Positions 36,040 to 46,662 of a stretch of 64,000 nucleotides of DNA are shown here, one piece after another. Within the stretch, counting starts at the first letter, position 1. Each line of letters begins with the position of its first letter. Source of the stretch: Hanleya hanleyi (Eukaryota > Mollusca > Polyplacophora > Lepidopleurida > Hanleyidae); contig JAVTVY010037275.1 of the NCBI GenBank assembly GCA_036873755.1, positions 62,001 to 126,000 on the forward strand, written 5' to 3'. The translations under genes were made by a program, and so were the position numbers. The notes beneath the pieces were generated by a model. It was not told the origin of the DNA. It made no database searches and worked only from the letters and a program-made list of their open reading frames with translations.

Positions 36040-37345
36040 CAAATTGGCACTGATACACTGTCTCAGATAGTGACATACATTGACATTGATAGGCTCCAAT
36101 AATGACACAAACGGAAACGCTCAGATAGTGACATAAGTTGACATTTATAGGCTCCAATAATGACACAAACAGATACGCTTAGATAGTGACATACGTTGAC
36201 ATTTATAGGCTCCAATAATGACTCAAACGGATACGCTCAGATAGTGACATATGTTGACATTGATAGCCTCCAATAATGACACAAACGGATACACTCAGAT
36301 AGTGACATACGTTGAAATTGATAGGCTCCAATAATGACACAAATGGATACACTCAGATAGTGACATACGTTGACATTGATAGGCTCCAATAATGACACAA
36401 ACGGATACGCTCAGATAGTGACATACGTTGACATTGATAGGCTCCAATAATGACACAAACGGATACGCTCAGATAGTGACATACGTTGACATTCATAGGC
36501 TCCAATAATAACACAAACGGATACACTCAGATAGTGACATATGTTGACATTGATAGGCTCCAATAATGACAAACGGATACGCTCAGATGGTGACATACGT
36601 TGACATTTATAGGCTCCAATAATAACACAAACGGATACACTCAGATAGTGACATACATTGACATTGATAGGCTCCAATAATGATACAAACGGATACACTC
36701 AGATGGTGACACACATTGACATTTATAGGCTCCAATGATGACACAAACGGATACACTCAGATGGTGACATACATTGACATTTATAGGCTCCAATGATGAC
36801 ACAAATGGATACGCTCAGATGGTGACATACATTGACATTTATAGGCTCCAATGATGACACAAACGGATACGCTCAGATGGTGACATGTTGACATTGATAG
36901 GCTCCAATAATGACACAAACGGATACGCTCAGATGGTGACATACGTTGACATTTATAGGCTCCAATAATAACACAAACGGATACACTCAGATAGTGACAT
37001 ACATTGACATTGATAGGCTCCAATAATGATACAAACGGATACACTCAGATGGTGACATACATTGACATTTATAGGCTCCAATGATGACACAAACGGATAC
37101 ACTCAGATGGTGACATACATTGACATTTATAGGCTCCAATGATGACACAAATGGATACGCTCAGATGGTGACATACATTGACATTTATAGGCTCCAATGA
37201 TGACACAAACGGATACGCTCAGATGGTGACATACGTTGACATTTATAGGCTCCAATGATGACACAAACGGATACACTCAGATGGTGACATACATTGACAT
37301 TTATAGGCTCCAATGATGACACAAATGGATACGCTCAGATAGTGA
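36040..37345. repeat. 58-bp minisatellite, about 22 copies
   Basis: The unit is ggatacgctcagatagtgac, atacgttgacattgatag, gctccaataatgacacaaac. A segment starting at 36,601 recurs at 36,947 (offset 346), so part of the array was itself duplicated. Confidence 0.92.
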
Positions 37346-38302
37346 CACAAAATGGCGCTAATAGTGATGAGCTCAAATAATGACACAAATTGACTGATAA
37401 ATGACATGAACTGACACTGAACCTCATATAATGAAATACAGAGAAACTGAGAGGCTCCAATAATGGCACAGATTGACACTGATTAGGCTGAGATAATGAC
37501 TCATTGACACCGATGACCTGAATTGATGCTCACAGGCATAGATAATGCCAGACTGAGATAACTTAACATTTAACTGCTGGGCCTGTGATAAATAGTCATC
37601 ACCTAGCCTCACTGAATTCATAAAAGTTCCATCAGAATACCATCAACCAATGAAGAGGCTTCAAAACTCAGCCACGAAAATACAAAATGGCCATTAAAGG
37701 AGATACAGGCTTAGATAATGAGACTTAAGACTTCATAATTGTTACACACGAATGGTCCAGATTGAATATTGGCATATTGAGTGGTTGACAATAATACTGT
37801 AGCACAAGTATCTTTGAATTGACTGATATAGGCATAGTTTCTGACAGATTGACATTGTTATGGATGCATGCAACACAAATTATGCGCACAATATGTTGGG
37901 GTGGGGGGAGGAGGACGGAGGAGGAGGAAGATATGGGTTGCAGTTCACCCTGCTGGAATATTTTCTTACCCATGACTTTGTACTTGAATGACAGGACAGA
38001 TTCACATTATAATTGTCTAGCATAATATACTGTGTTTTTTGCTGATATAGCTTTCAGCTTGTCAAAGATTTTTAAAAAAAAAAATCATAGGTGTTTGTTT
38101 TCTTGACCAAGATGTAAACACCCAAGATTTGAAGCTAATATTATCCATAATTCATTTGGTTAACTAACTATTAGTATCTATGAGTTTGATATGTGATCTT
38201 CATCTAATGATAAATTTGCTGTCATCTGATGTTGAAATACACAATATTATTATTCCATTTACATTGTACTTGCAATAACCGTTTTCAATTCTCGTCATTC
38301 AG

Positions 38303-38571
38303 AACCGGAGATTCCCGAAGAAGTCAAACCAGAGCCATTGGAAGAACAGCCAGAAGTTGAAGTGACTCTGGAAGAAGTTCCTGCTGAAAAAGGACCCCAG
38401 GAACTAAGACCTACCTTAGGTTGGCAGCCCACGAATGTTGAGGATGCTAGCATGCAGAAGTTCCTCCTAGCCGTCATCATGTCGATGATGTTACTCCGGT
38501 TTATTGCCTGGCTTTTCAGTTTCTTCTTTTGTTTCTGGTCGTGTTTCTTCTACTGTTTACCAATGGCGTAA
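38303..38571 (+). CDS. Alternative C-terminal exon with hydrophobic membrane tail
   Basis: The exon starts after cgtcattcag in phase 1, matching the donors at 25495 and elsewhere, and ends with taa at 38569-38571. It encodes 88 whole codons. The first 52 are acidic and Pro-rich in the style of the other spacers (PEIPEEVKPEPLEEQPEVEV), followed by a less charged stretch (GWQPTNVEDASMQK). The last 36 residues (38461-38568) are almost entirely hydrophobic: FLLAVIMSMMLL, one Arg, then FIAWLFSFFFCFWSCFFYCL and PMA. This fits a tail anchor or a membrane hairpin, with three Cys that could be palmitoylated. It does not look like a known KASH domain, which usually ends in a Pro-rich luminal tail. In a joined transcript it would end the protein after Ig 8 and attach it to a membrane, perhaps sarcoplasmic reticulum or nuclear envelope (inference). 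Acidic composition, frame, acceptor and downstream polyadenylation signals support a real exon; no transcript evidence is available here. Confidence 0.7.
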
Positions 38572-39664
38572 CCATGGTAACCCCACTTTTGACAACCTTT
38601 GCGGTGGAGTTGTCTCCCTTTCATTTGAAGTGGTTACGTAGTTGTCTCCCCGTCCTCCCAGTGCTAGCTATCATTCAGTATCGGTCCATGTGTGAAAGTT
38701 TGTCAGGTACTTGCCGATGGGCGGTGGTTCTCTCCGGGTACTCCGGCTTCCTCCACCAACCAAACTGACTGTCACCATATGAGTGAAACAAACTTGAGTG
38801 TGACATTAAGCCAAATTCCCTCCCTCCTCATTCAGTATCAATTGAATCAGTTTGTCTCTAAATCCCCTTGGCAGTCATATTTCCAGACTGATTCTGAACT
38901 TCACCAAACAAAGAGGGACTTCCTGCTGTACCCAGAATGCATTGCATAAATGGGAGAGACAAGATGGAAAAAAATCCAGACAAATATTTTATGATTTTAA
39001 TATCGATTAATACCATGTTAGCTACCACTTGGAGGGATTTTATTTCCTAACCTTTTTTCTGAGTTCTCACCTTTCAAACATTCAGATACTCCTCTTTCAT
39101 TGAATAATGAAATATTCTCAACTTATTGCTCAGATTGTGAATTCAGTTTCCAACCCAGACATTTTATTCTGTTCTGTTTTTGGTTTGTCTTCTAAATATG
39201 TCAGAAGCATGGTGTTTATTTGTTCTTCCCGAAAACGTTCTGCAGTGATCCTGGACAATATTTTCGTTTTAATTTGTAGATAATTTTTATTTCGTCGATT
39301 CTGCTGGCCAGAATGTAGTGCTGTGCAGTGCTCCAAATATATGTGAGCAGATACCATCCCAGAATTCCCTACTAACTTTGAAGAACAGAACTTAGCATGG
39401 GGGTGAGAGCTGTGGTTGATTTCTTTATTATACACAGTAAAATATTTCAGCTGTGTTAGCTGATCTTTTATTACACCTGACATATTTATGTAATAATAGG
39501 TCATGTTAATCCAGCTGGAATATTTTCTCACTCATGATTCGCGTAGTTCTGTATAGAGGACCAAACATTTTCGCTATTTTTCTACCTTTTCATACATCGA
39601 CCCTCTTTTGAAAAAGGATTTTCGAAATGAATTTAGCAACTTTTGTATCATTGATACCTGTGTA

Positions 39665-39670
39665 AATAAA
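39665..39670 (+). terminator. Polyadenylation signal AATAAA (candidate 1)
   Basis: AATAAA in a very AT-rich context. A second hexamer follows at 39699-39704. No clear GT-rich downstream element. Confidence 0.4.
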
Positions 39671-40167
39671 ATTATATAGCTATATACAATATACAAACAA
39701 TAAATTTATAGCTATATATTATACAAATAATAGCCACTGTGATATTTTAAAAAGTTTTAACTCTATACTGTACATTATAATATATATAAAATATAATTAT
39801 TTATACAATATTAACATGACATGAATTCTGGGATGGCAACTGACAAAATTTCGGCACATCTGAGAACCCGTCACATGCAACGTTATGAATTGTGTGGTTC
39901 CACACTCACAGAGTGTATAGCCAAACCTTATACACCAACGATGCTCCAACCTGTACACACCATTGGTTATGCTTCTGGATTGAAGGCTCAAAACATTGGA
40001 AATGCAAACTTTCATGACACCTGTGGGTTTGTACAGGTTATGGCGGTTACCATTCGGGTGCCGGATTATACAGTTTTACTGTGTAGTGCTAGTCAAGAGT
40101 AGTGCTATATGATACAGGCAGGAACCAACACGGCAAAGCAATGTATGGTGTTCTACCTCTGATTCCA

Positions 40168-40173
40168 ATAAAA
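40168..40173 (+). terminator. Polyadenylation signal AATAAA (best candidate)
   Basis: AATAAA followed about 30 bases later by a T/GT-rich stretch (atctttgtgtttctgt), the usual arrangement for a cleavage site. It would give a 3' UTR of about 1.6 kb. Confidence 0.55.
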
Positions 40174-40425
40174 CTGAATATTTATGAAATGTTGAAATCT
40201 TTGTGTTTCTGTAACAAAGTCTGCTATCTATACTAGGCTATTCATTCTACTTTTTGACAGTACTTTATATGGTAAAACCCTACATATAAGAGACAAGGGG
40301 GATTGGCAGCATGTTCTGGGGCTATAACACAATGCATGTCAAGCAGCTTATATATTGTTTGGTAAACTTGCCTAATGTGTAAAATTATATGTAGGATTCA
40401 TTGCTGGGCATCCGTCAAATAATGC

Positions 40426-40866
40426 AGCTGTCATCGCAACATGGCTTTGCAGCTGTCATTGCAACATGGCTTTGCAGCTGTCATAGCAACATGGCTTTGC
40501 AGCTGTCATAGCAACATGGCTTTGCAGCTGTGATGGCAACATAGCTTTGCAGCTGTCATTGCAACATGACTGCAAGGATAGTTGCAATATGGCTTTGCAA
40601 TGGCATCATGCTATGCAGCTAACTTTCATGGCAACAGTGACTTTGTATTTGACATGGCAACTTGGCATTGCACCTGTCATGGCAACATTACATTGCAGTT
40701 GTCATGGCAACATGGCACTGGAGCTGCCATCGCAACATGGTTTTGTATTTGTCCTGGCAACATGGCTGTGCAGCTGTCATGGCAACATGTCTTTGCATCA
40801 TTAATCGAAACAATGCTTTGCAGCGGTCATAAGCCACAATGCCTTGCAGCTGTCATAGCAACAATG
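40426..40866. repeat. 25-bp minisatellite (atggctttgcagctgtcatt)
   Basis: The first five or six copies (to about 40,565) are nearly perfect at 25-bp spacing; later copies are increasingly diverged but keep 'catggcaacatgg'. Confidence 0.9.
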
Positions 40867-41426
40867 CTTAAATATAATGATTATTGACTTTCGCTGATTC
40901 TGTTGTCAAATGTTATGGCTGTTCAATGTAAGTGTTTTTAATCACGTTGGTTGCTCTAAAACTTTGTTTGCTGGACAAAGATACTGATCAAGTAACGTTC
41001 AACTGGACAAAAAAAATAACTTGATTTAAATTTCGGAAACTTGAGAAACCTTTTGATTAATGTGGGATCCATGAACCAATGATTACTATGGTTATGTCTA
41101 GTTTGACCTGATGAGACCAGTATGAACAGAGACAGTTTCTTCCATGCAAACTTTGAGAGCGATTGCCATTGTTTATTATTGTGAACATGTAATATTGTAT
41201 TGCTTCAGTACTTCATAATGGTGTATTATGTCATTGTTTTTTAACCTGTCAATGGTGTAACGTTCTGCTGCTTAAAGCTACATGTACATGTAAGTGTCTC
41301 CGATATTGTATGCTGTGTGTATATTTGTGTGACTATGGCTAGGCTTGACGGTGATATTGTATGCTGTGTATACTTGTGTGACTATGGCTAGGCTTGACGG
41401 GTGACATGCTGACTCTGGAATTTAGG

Positions 41427-41674
41427 GTAATCCCTCCTATAATTCAGTCCCCTATCAAAATTCAATCACCCCCAATTTTGGGGACAAAATTCAATTCAAT
41501 TCAATTCAATTCAATTCAATTCTAGTAAATTGGATCATTGAAATAACAGAGAAATACTGGATTATCTATGATTTTGAACCATTTTGTCAACTTCCTGTTC
41601 TAATAAATTTGATCACCCCCTGACTTTATGCTGCAAAATTCCACTTTCTATGATTGAATTATTAGAGGGATTAT
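41427..41674 (+). mobile_element. MITE-like element, family 1, copy 6
   Basis: Left end gtaatccctcctataattca and right end tgaattattagagggattat. The interior contains a short (attca)n expansion near 41,488-41,521 that other copies lack. This is the clearest full-length copy. Confidence 0.88.
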
Positions 41675-42047
41675 CGTAAGATTACGATTCTCTGTGCGTA
41701 CTCCTACCCTGCATGATCCATGGATTTAATTCATGACACTCTGAAATGTTTTGGGGTCATTTTGTGCTTATTGGTGTGCTTTAATCACTGGAGGAGGCAG
41801 TATTATTGTATGCAAAAATTGAAACTTCAAAATTCTTAATTTATATAAATTTTATGTGGATTGTGGAATTTTAAATGAGTGTTACAGGAACGCAAATATT
41901 TTATGATTTATTTAATTTGAAAATAATGCTAAGAGATTATTCTAAGGTATTTCTTCTTGTAATTATTGTTCAGTAATTAATTCATTGATTATTGGTTGAA
42001 ACAATCACCATGCAGATTGCTCATTCATGATCGTATCGAACAAATCA

Positions 42048-42590
42048 AACATTTGGGGGAACAGAGTTTGAATATTGGATCACTGTATAGCAAACATTTG
42101 GGGGAACAGTGTTTGAATATTGGATCACTGTATAGCTAACATTTGGGGGAACAGTGTTTGAATATTGGATCACTGTATAGCAAACATTTGGGGGAACAGT
42201 GTTTGAATATTGGATCACTGTATAGCTAACATTTGGGGGAACAGTGTTTGAATATTGGATCACTGTATAGCTAACATTTGGGGGAACAGTGTTTGAATAT
42301 TGGATCACTGTATAGCAAACATTTGGGGGAACAGTGTTTGAATATTGGATCACTGTATAGCTAACATTTGGGGGAACAGTGTTTGAATATTGGATCACTG
42401 TATAGCAAACATTTGGGGGAACAGTGTTTGAATATTGGATCACTGTATAGCTAACATTTGGGGGAACAGTGTTTGAATATTGGATCACTGTATAGCTAAC
42501 ATTTGGGGGAACAGTGTTTGAATATTGGATCACTGTATAGCTAACATTTGGGGGAACAGTGTTTGAATATTGGATCACTGTATAGCTGCC
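42048..42590. repeat. 45-bp minisatellite, 12 copies
   Basis: The unit is aacatttgggggaacagtgt ttgaatattggatcactgta tagct, almost invariant; the main variant is 'tagca' for 'tagct'. Because 45 is divisible by three, a long open frame appears on the minus strand, but it has no other gene-like feature. Confidence 0.95.
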
Positions 42591-42699
42591 TTTTGTATCT
42601 TCAAAGTTTGCTGTCCTGTATTTCTGTGTATCTCTCATACACGTAAAGTTCATTGTCCAGAGTATTGTCAGATCTCATGTAGAGAAATTTATTTGAAAT

Positions 42700-43260
42700 G
42701 TGTATGTGAGGTGTATGTAGAATGTATGTGAGGTGTATGTAGAATGTATGTGAGGTGTATGTAGAATGTATGTGAAGTGTATGTAGAATGTATGTGAGGT
42801 GTATGTAGAATGTATGTGAGGTGTATGTACAATGTATGTGAGGTGTATGTAGAATGTATGTGAAGTGTATGTAGAATGTATGTGAGGTGTATGTAGAATG
42901 TATGTGAAGTGTATGTAGAATGTATGTGAGGTGTATTGAGAATGTATATGAGGTGTATGTAGAATGTATGTGAGGTGTATGTAGAATGTATGTGAGGTGT
43001 ATGTAGAATGTATGTGATGTGTATGCAAATCGATGTAGCTACATGTGGAGTGTGTCGGAAGTGTTGAGAAGTGTATGTGGTATAATGGATGTATGCGAGG
43101 TGTATATAAAGAGTATGTGAGCTATATGTAAACTGTATACGAGAGGTATTTGAACCGTGCATGAGGTGTTTATGAAGTGTATATGTGTGATGTATGTCAA
43201 ATGTATGTGAGATGTAAATATGTGAAATGTTTCCAAGGTGTTGTGTATGTGAAATGTATG
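42700..43260. repeat. 22-bp minisatellite (gtgtatgtagaatgtatgtg)
   Basis: Regular at 22 bp to about 43,020, then decaying to irregular 'gtgtatgtgaa' words. Open frames in several minus frames are a result of low complexity. Confidence 0.92.
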
Positions 43261-43788
43261 CCAGCTGTATATAAATTTTATATTATGTGTGCATTTGTGA
43301 CCGGTCTTTGAAGTGTACTCGGACTATAATCGCGTCGCATGTGTATCATAACTCCAAATCGTGCATGATCCCGTCGTTTGAACCTTTTCGCGAATTTGTC
43401 CCAGCATGCTTGCTCATTTGACCTTTGACTTCTGAGGAAGCTGAGCTGACCAATCAGAAGCCTCCAGGAGATGTATGTATATCCTTAGCTGTTGTCACGC
43501 TGCTTTCTTAATGTATGCCCATTCTCTACGCCTCCCAAACTAAATGCCAATGGATCCCTTTGAGTAAGATATATCTAATTCTTTTAGAAGTACATCACAT
43601 TCATCTTCACAGTTAAGAGCTGGCGTCTGTTGGAACTATCAATACTTATTACTCATTTGAGACAACAGTGATCTTTTGAATAACATCTTGGCAAATTTCT
43701 GGCTATATAGCTAGTTCTAATAAGTGGAGCTTCCTCCCTAACTTGAATCATGGAGACTGGTTAATGTATTTGTATGGAAACTCCAAAG

Positions 43789-43965
43789 TAATTTTAGAAG
43801 ACTCGATTGGTCATTGAATTCTAGCATTTTCATTGGCTTGCAAAGAAAACTGGAAGAAAATCTATTCCAAAGCAGTTTTAGAAGACTCGATTGGGCGGCT
43901 CCCATTTTTTCAAATTGAATTCTAGCATTTTCACTGGCTCATCGAGAAAACTGGAAGAAAACCTG
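43789..43965. repeat. Imperfect tandem duplication
   Basis: 'agaagactcgattgg' and 'tgaattctagcattttca' each occur twice, about 75-110 bp apart, with an insertion in the second copy. Confidence 0.75.
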
Positions 43966-44381
43966 TTCATAGGGCAGTTGTGAATAGTGGAGTTAGCAGT
44001 AATACTGTCTTCTGTTTGCAAACATTACAGCTGAATTTACTGGTTTCATATTGTCTAACTGTGCCAGCTTTGACATGAAAATGTTGAGTGTATATTCTTT
44101 CCTTCAGTAAAGACCTAAATTTCTCAGTATTTGTATCGAAAATGAAATAGTTTAAAGGAGTATCAAGGAAGCTAAAATGAAAAAGATTGAAGAGGTAGAG
44201 GATCAACTAATGTGATCAGTTCAGCAGAGTCCGAGACTTAAGCAGTTGAAGCATACTTTTCTTGATGCTTCATTAAGATTTACAAAAGCTTTCCTGTGAC
44301 ATTATATAATGTTCAGATGACGTGTAAGTTCATGAAGAATTTCATTCATTGAAACTGGAAAACAGATGTTTGAATATAGTG

Positions 44382-44590
44382 ATTCGTATTACAGGAAGTG
44401 AAATTCCTACCATTGAATCAGGAGGATCAAATTTATTATAACAGGAAGTTGGTAAAGTGGTCCAAAATCATTCAGATTTTTAATTTAAATTTTTTTTTTT
44501 TAATTTACTGATTTTAGAGGGTGATCAATTTTATTGCAATGAATGACTGGTCATTAAGTTTTAGTCATAAAAATTCATTGAGTTAAAAAA
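44382..44590 (-). mobile_element. MITE-like element, family 1, copy 7 (degraded)
   Basis: Recognised by 'acaggaagtgaaattcctac', 'gatcaaatttattataacag' and 'ggtccaaaatcat'. The terminal repeats are largely lost. Confidence 0.65.
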
Positions 44591-45948
44591 ATCACATTCT
44601 GAAAGAAATTTAATAATAGTCACCAGCCCAAATTGTTAATCATTGATTATCTGATAAACATTGAGTGGAGAATAACATCTTAATATCACCAAAAATAGCA
44701 GTCCGGTAGATTAACAGAACAGTCAGAATGCTTGTCACTTGTTGCTGAATAGATTAGACTCAGTTAAGATAAACAGGGTTAAGAAATAGCCGCTGATAAA
44801 TTCTGACTGAAGGGACAGTAGATACCACATGGGAGCTCTTGATCGTTTCGCTGAATGTCCACAAATCTTGACTGTAAATGTACAAGAAAATGATTGTCAG
44901 AATAATGCATCATGAAAATGAGTGGTTTTCGCTTCAATATGATGAGTACAGGAGCGTATGAAAGAGCTACAGCTTTGGAAAAATAGAAATTATATGTTTA
45001 GGGTTGTTAGTGAACTTGATGCAAGCTGTTATCCTGATCTGGAAAAAATGTTCAGAAGCTAGCCAGTGATTGTCAGACTTGATGACTCCATATATATTAT
45101 ATATCAGAACAATAACAAATAGCTCTCTACATTTTATTCTGACTGCAGTTTTGAACAGTATGAACAGTGTTGTTAGAAAGTCAAGAAAGGCTATTTGTTA
45201 CATTACTTATATCGCTATAGTATATATATAGTCCGGTTTATTTAAGTGCCATGTCTGGCAGGGTTTTTCTGAGCTGTAGAGTATAGTAATGGCTAACAGA
45301 TGATAAAACATGTGCCCAAGCTGCATCTGGTAAGATACTAAATACCAGAGTTTGAGGGAAAACTATAATGACACCTTACTTCTACTTGTAATGCACCAGA
45401 GCTAAAAACAGACCTAAGATAAATAGTCGAGTTAAAAACAGAGAGGAGCTATGAAAATGTCAAGCTCTGGTAGCCATTTTCTGTAAACACGCATCCCAGC
45501 TGGATGATTAAGTCATTTGGAGACACCTGAAGGCATTTTCTTTTTTCCATATTTTCTAACTTGACCTTTGACCCCGAAGCCCGGGCCACTTAACCCTGTC
45601 ATGTGTTACAAGTTAAATACAAGAACTTGCCATAAAAATAGATTATTCCAGTGTGCATATGTTGTTTGGGCTATAAACTTGTCTAAATTTAGGTTTACTA
45701 TATAATCTCACACCATGGAGCCTGTATAGGTCGTGACTATACAGAAACTTACACTATGCAATTACATGTATGTACCATATATATATATATATATATAGTC
45801 TGTGGTCCAGATACCTTAAATATAGCAGTTCTCTGTAATCACAAAGCTTCAGCCATTTTGTATTAAACATAAATATCACTCATAATCATAAAATTAATCT
45901 AATTTTTACATGATTAGCTGGATTTTTCCCCCCAATTTTTTTCACAAA

Positions 45949-46101
45949 CTGGAAGACATCTCATGATGCATTGGAAGACATCCCATGATGCATTGGAAGA
46001 CATCCCATGATGCATTGGAAGATATCCCATGATGCATTGGAAGACATCCCATGATGCATTGGAAGATATCCCATGATGCATTGGAAGATATCCCATGATG
46101 C
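45949..46101. repeat. 22-bp minisatellite, 7 copies
   Basis: The unit is ttggaagacatcccatgatg ca, with 'gatatc' variants. Confidence 0.93.
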
Positions 46102-46662
46102 ATTTTTGTTTCTATTAAACTCCATTAGAATAGTGGTATGATTTTATATGAAAGTATGCAATTCCAAAAAAGAAACCAGATAAAATTAGTATATAAAAGT
46201 ATGCAATTACAAAAAGGAAATCAGACAAAATTATTAATCATATATATGTTAATATACATATATATAAATTTATTCTGATTTCTAAAACTAATATTGTATT
46301 CTGCTGTGTCACCATTTTGTCCTAATATGCTTGAAGTGTTTGTCTTGGCTAACAGTTGTATTTGTCACATTTTTGCATCTCTGTTTTACAGTGGATTTGA
46401 GGTTGGGATGGTAAGCTAGTTTTAGTGGTTCTATTACTGCATAATCTGCTTTTTCAGGGTGAAAAAGAGGCAAGAACAAATATGAATATGGATGATTTCT
46501 TTTGTATCACTATAATTTTTTGAGCTGGTTAAATTCTTAAGTATGTATTCATGATTACTGACTTGATGCGGGCGGGAGGGGTGAACATTTTGTTAGAAAA
46601 CCTCCCGCAAATTCATGGCAATCTCATAAAATTGAACTATGTTTTATCTCTATTCAATGCAG

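Larger units (their letters stand above)
25496..38302 (+). other. 12.8-kb intron packed with minisatellites
   Basis: The first 3.4 kb are plain AT-rich sequence in which I see no exon; a family-1 element lies at 28226-28471. From about 29,050 to 37,560 nearly all is tandem repeat, in several blocks listed separately. The 3' end is plain again and finishes with acceptor caattctcgtcattcag. A G/A-rich tract lies at about 37,890-37,930. Confidence 0.78.
38572..40195 (+). other. Probable 3' untranslated region of the short isoform
   Basis: No long conserved reading frame. It includes AT-rich stretches and three AATAAA hexamers. Small open frames here (such as 39821-40102) have no recognisable features. 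The extent is inferred from the last strong polyadenylation signal. Confidence 0.55.
40196..46662 (+). other. Intron continuation before the 46663 exon
   Basis: No exon with good splice sites and frame was found. The region holds minisatellites (40426-40866, 42048-42590, 42700-43260, 45949-46101), two family-1 elements and an imperfect duplication at 43789-43965. It ends with acceptor ttatctctattcaatgcag. Confidence 0.7.

Noticed and set aside
38529..38768. Second reading frame over the membrane-tail exon
   Set aside because: It begins inside the real exon in another frame and runs into the UTR; the phase-1 acceptor supports the other frame.
39821..40102. 93-codon plus-strand ORF after the membrane-tail exon
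   Set aside because: No domain, no splice context and no compositional link to the gene. It lies in the probable 3' UTR.
42045..42653. Minus-strand 202-codon repeat protein (CYTVIQYSNTVPPNV)
   Set aside because: The 45-bp minisatellite is divisible by three and lacks stops in this frame; there is no supporting gene structure.
42675..43236. Overlapping minus-strand frames rich in His, Ile, Tyr and Thr
   Set aside because: Low-complexity 22-bp minisatellite, open in several frames at once.
46551..46662. Met at 46551 as a new gene start
   Set aside because: A good acceptor at 46661-46662 in phase 1 explains the exon; I see no clear promoter. A separate downstream gene cannot be fully excluded.
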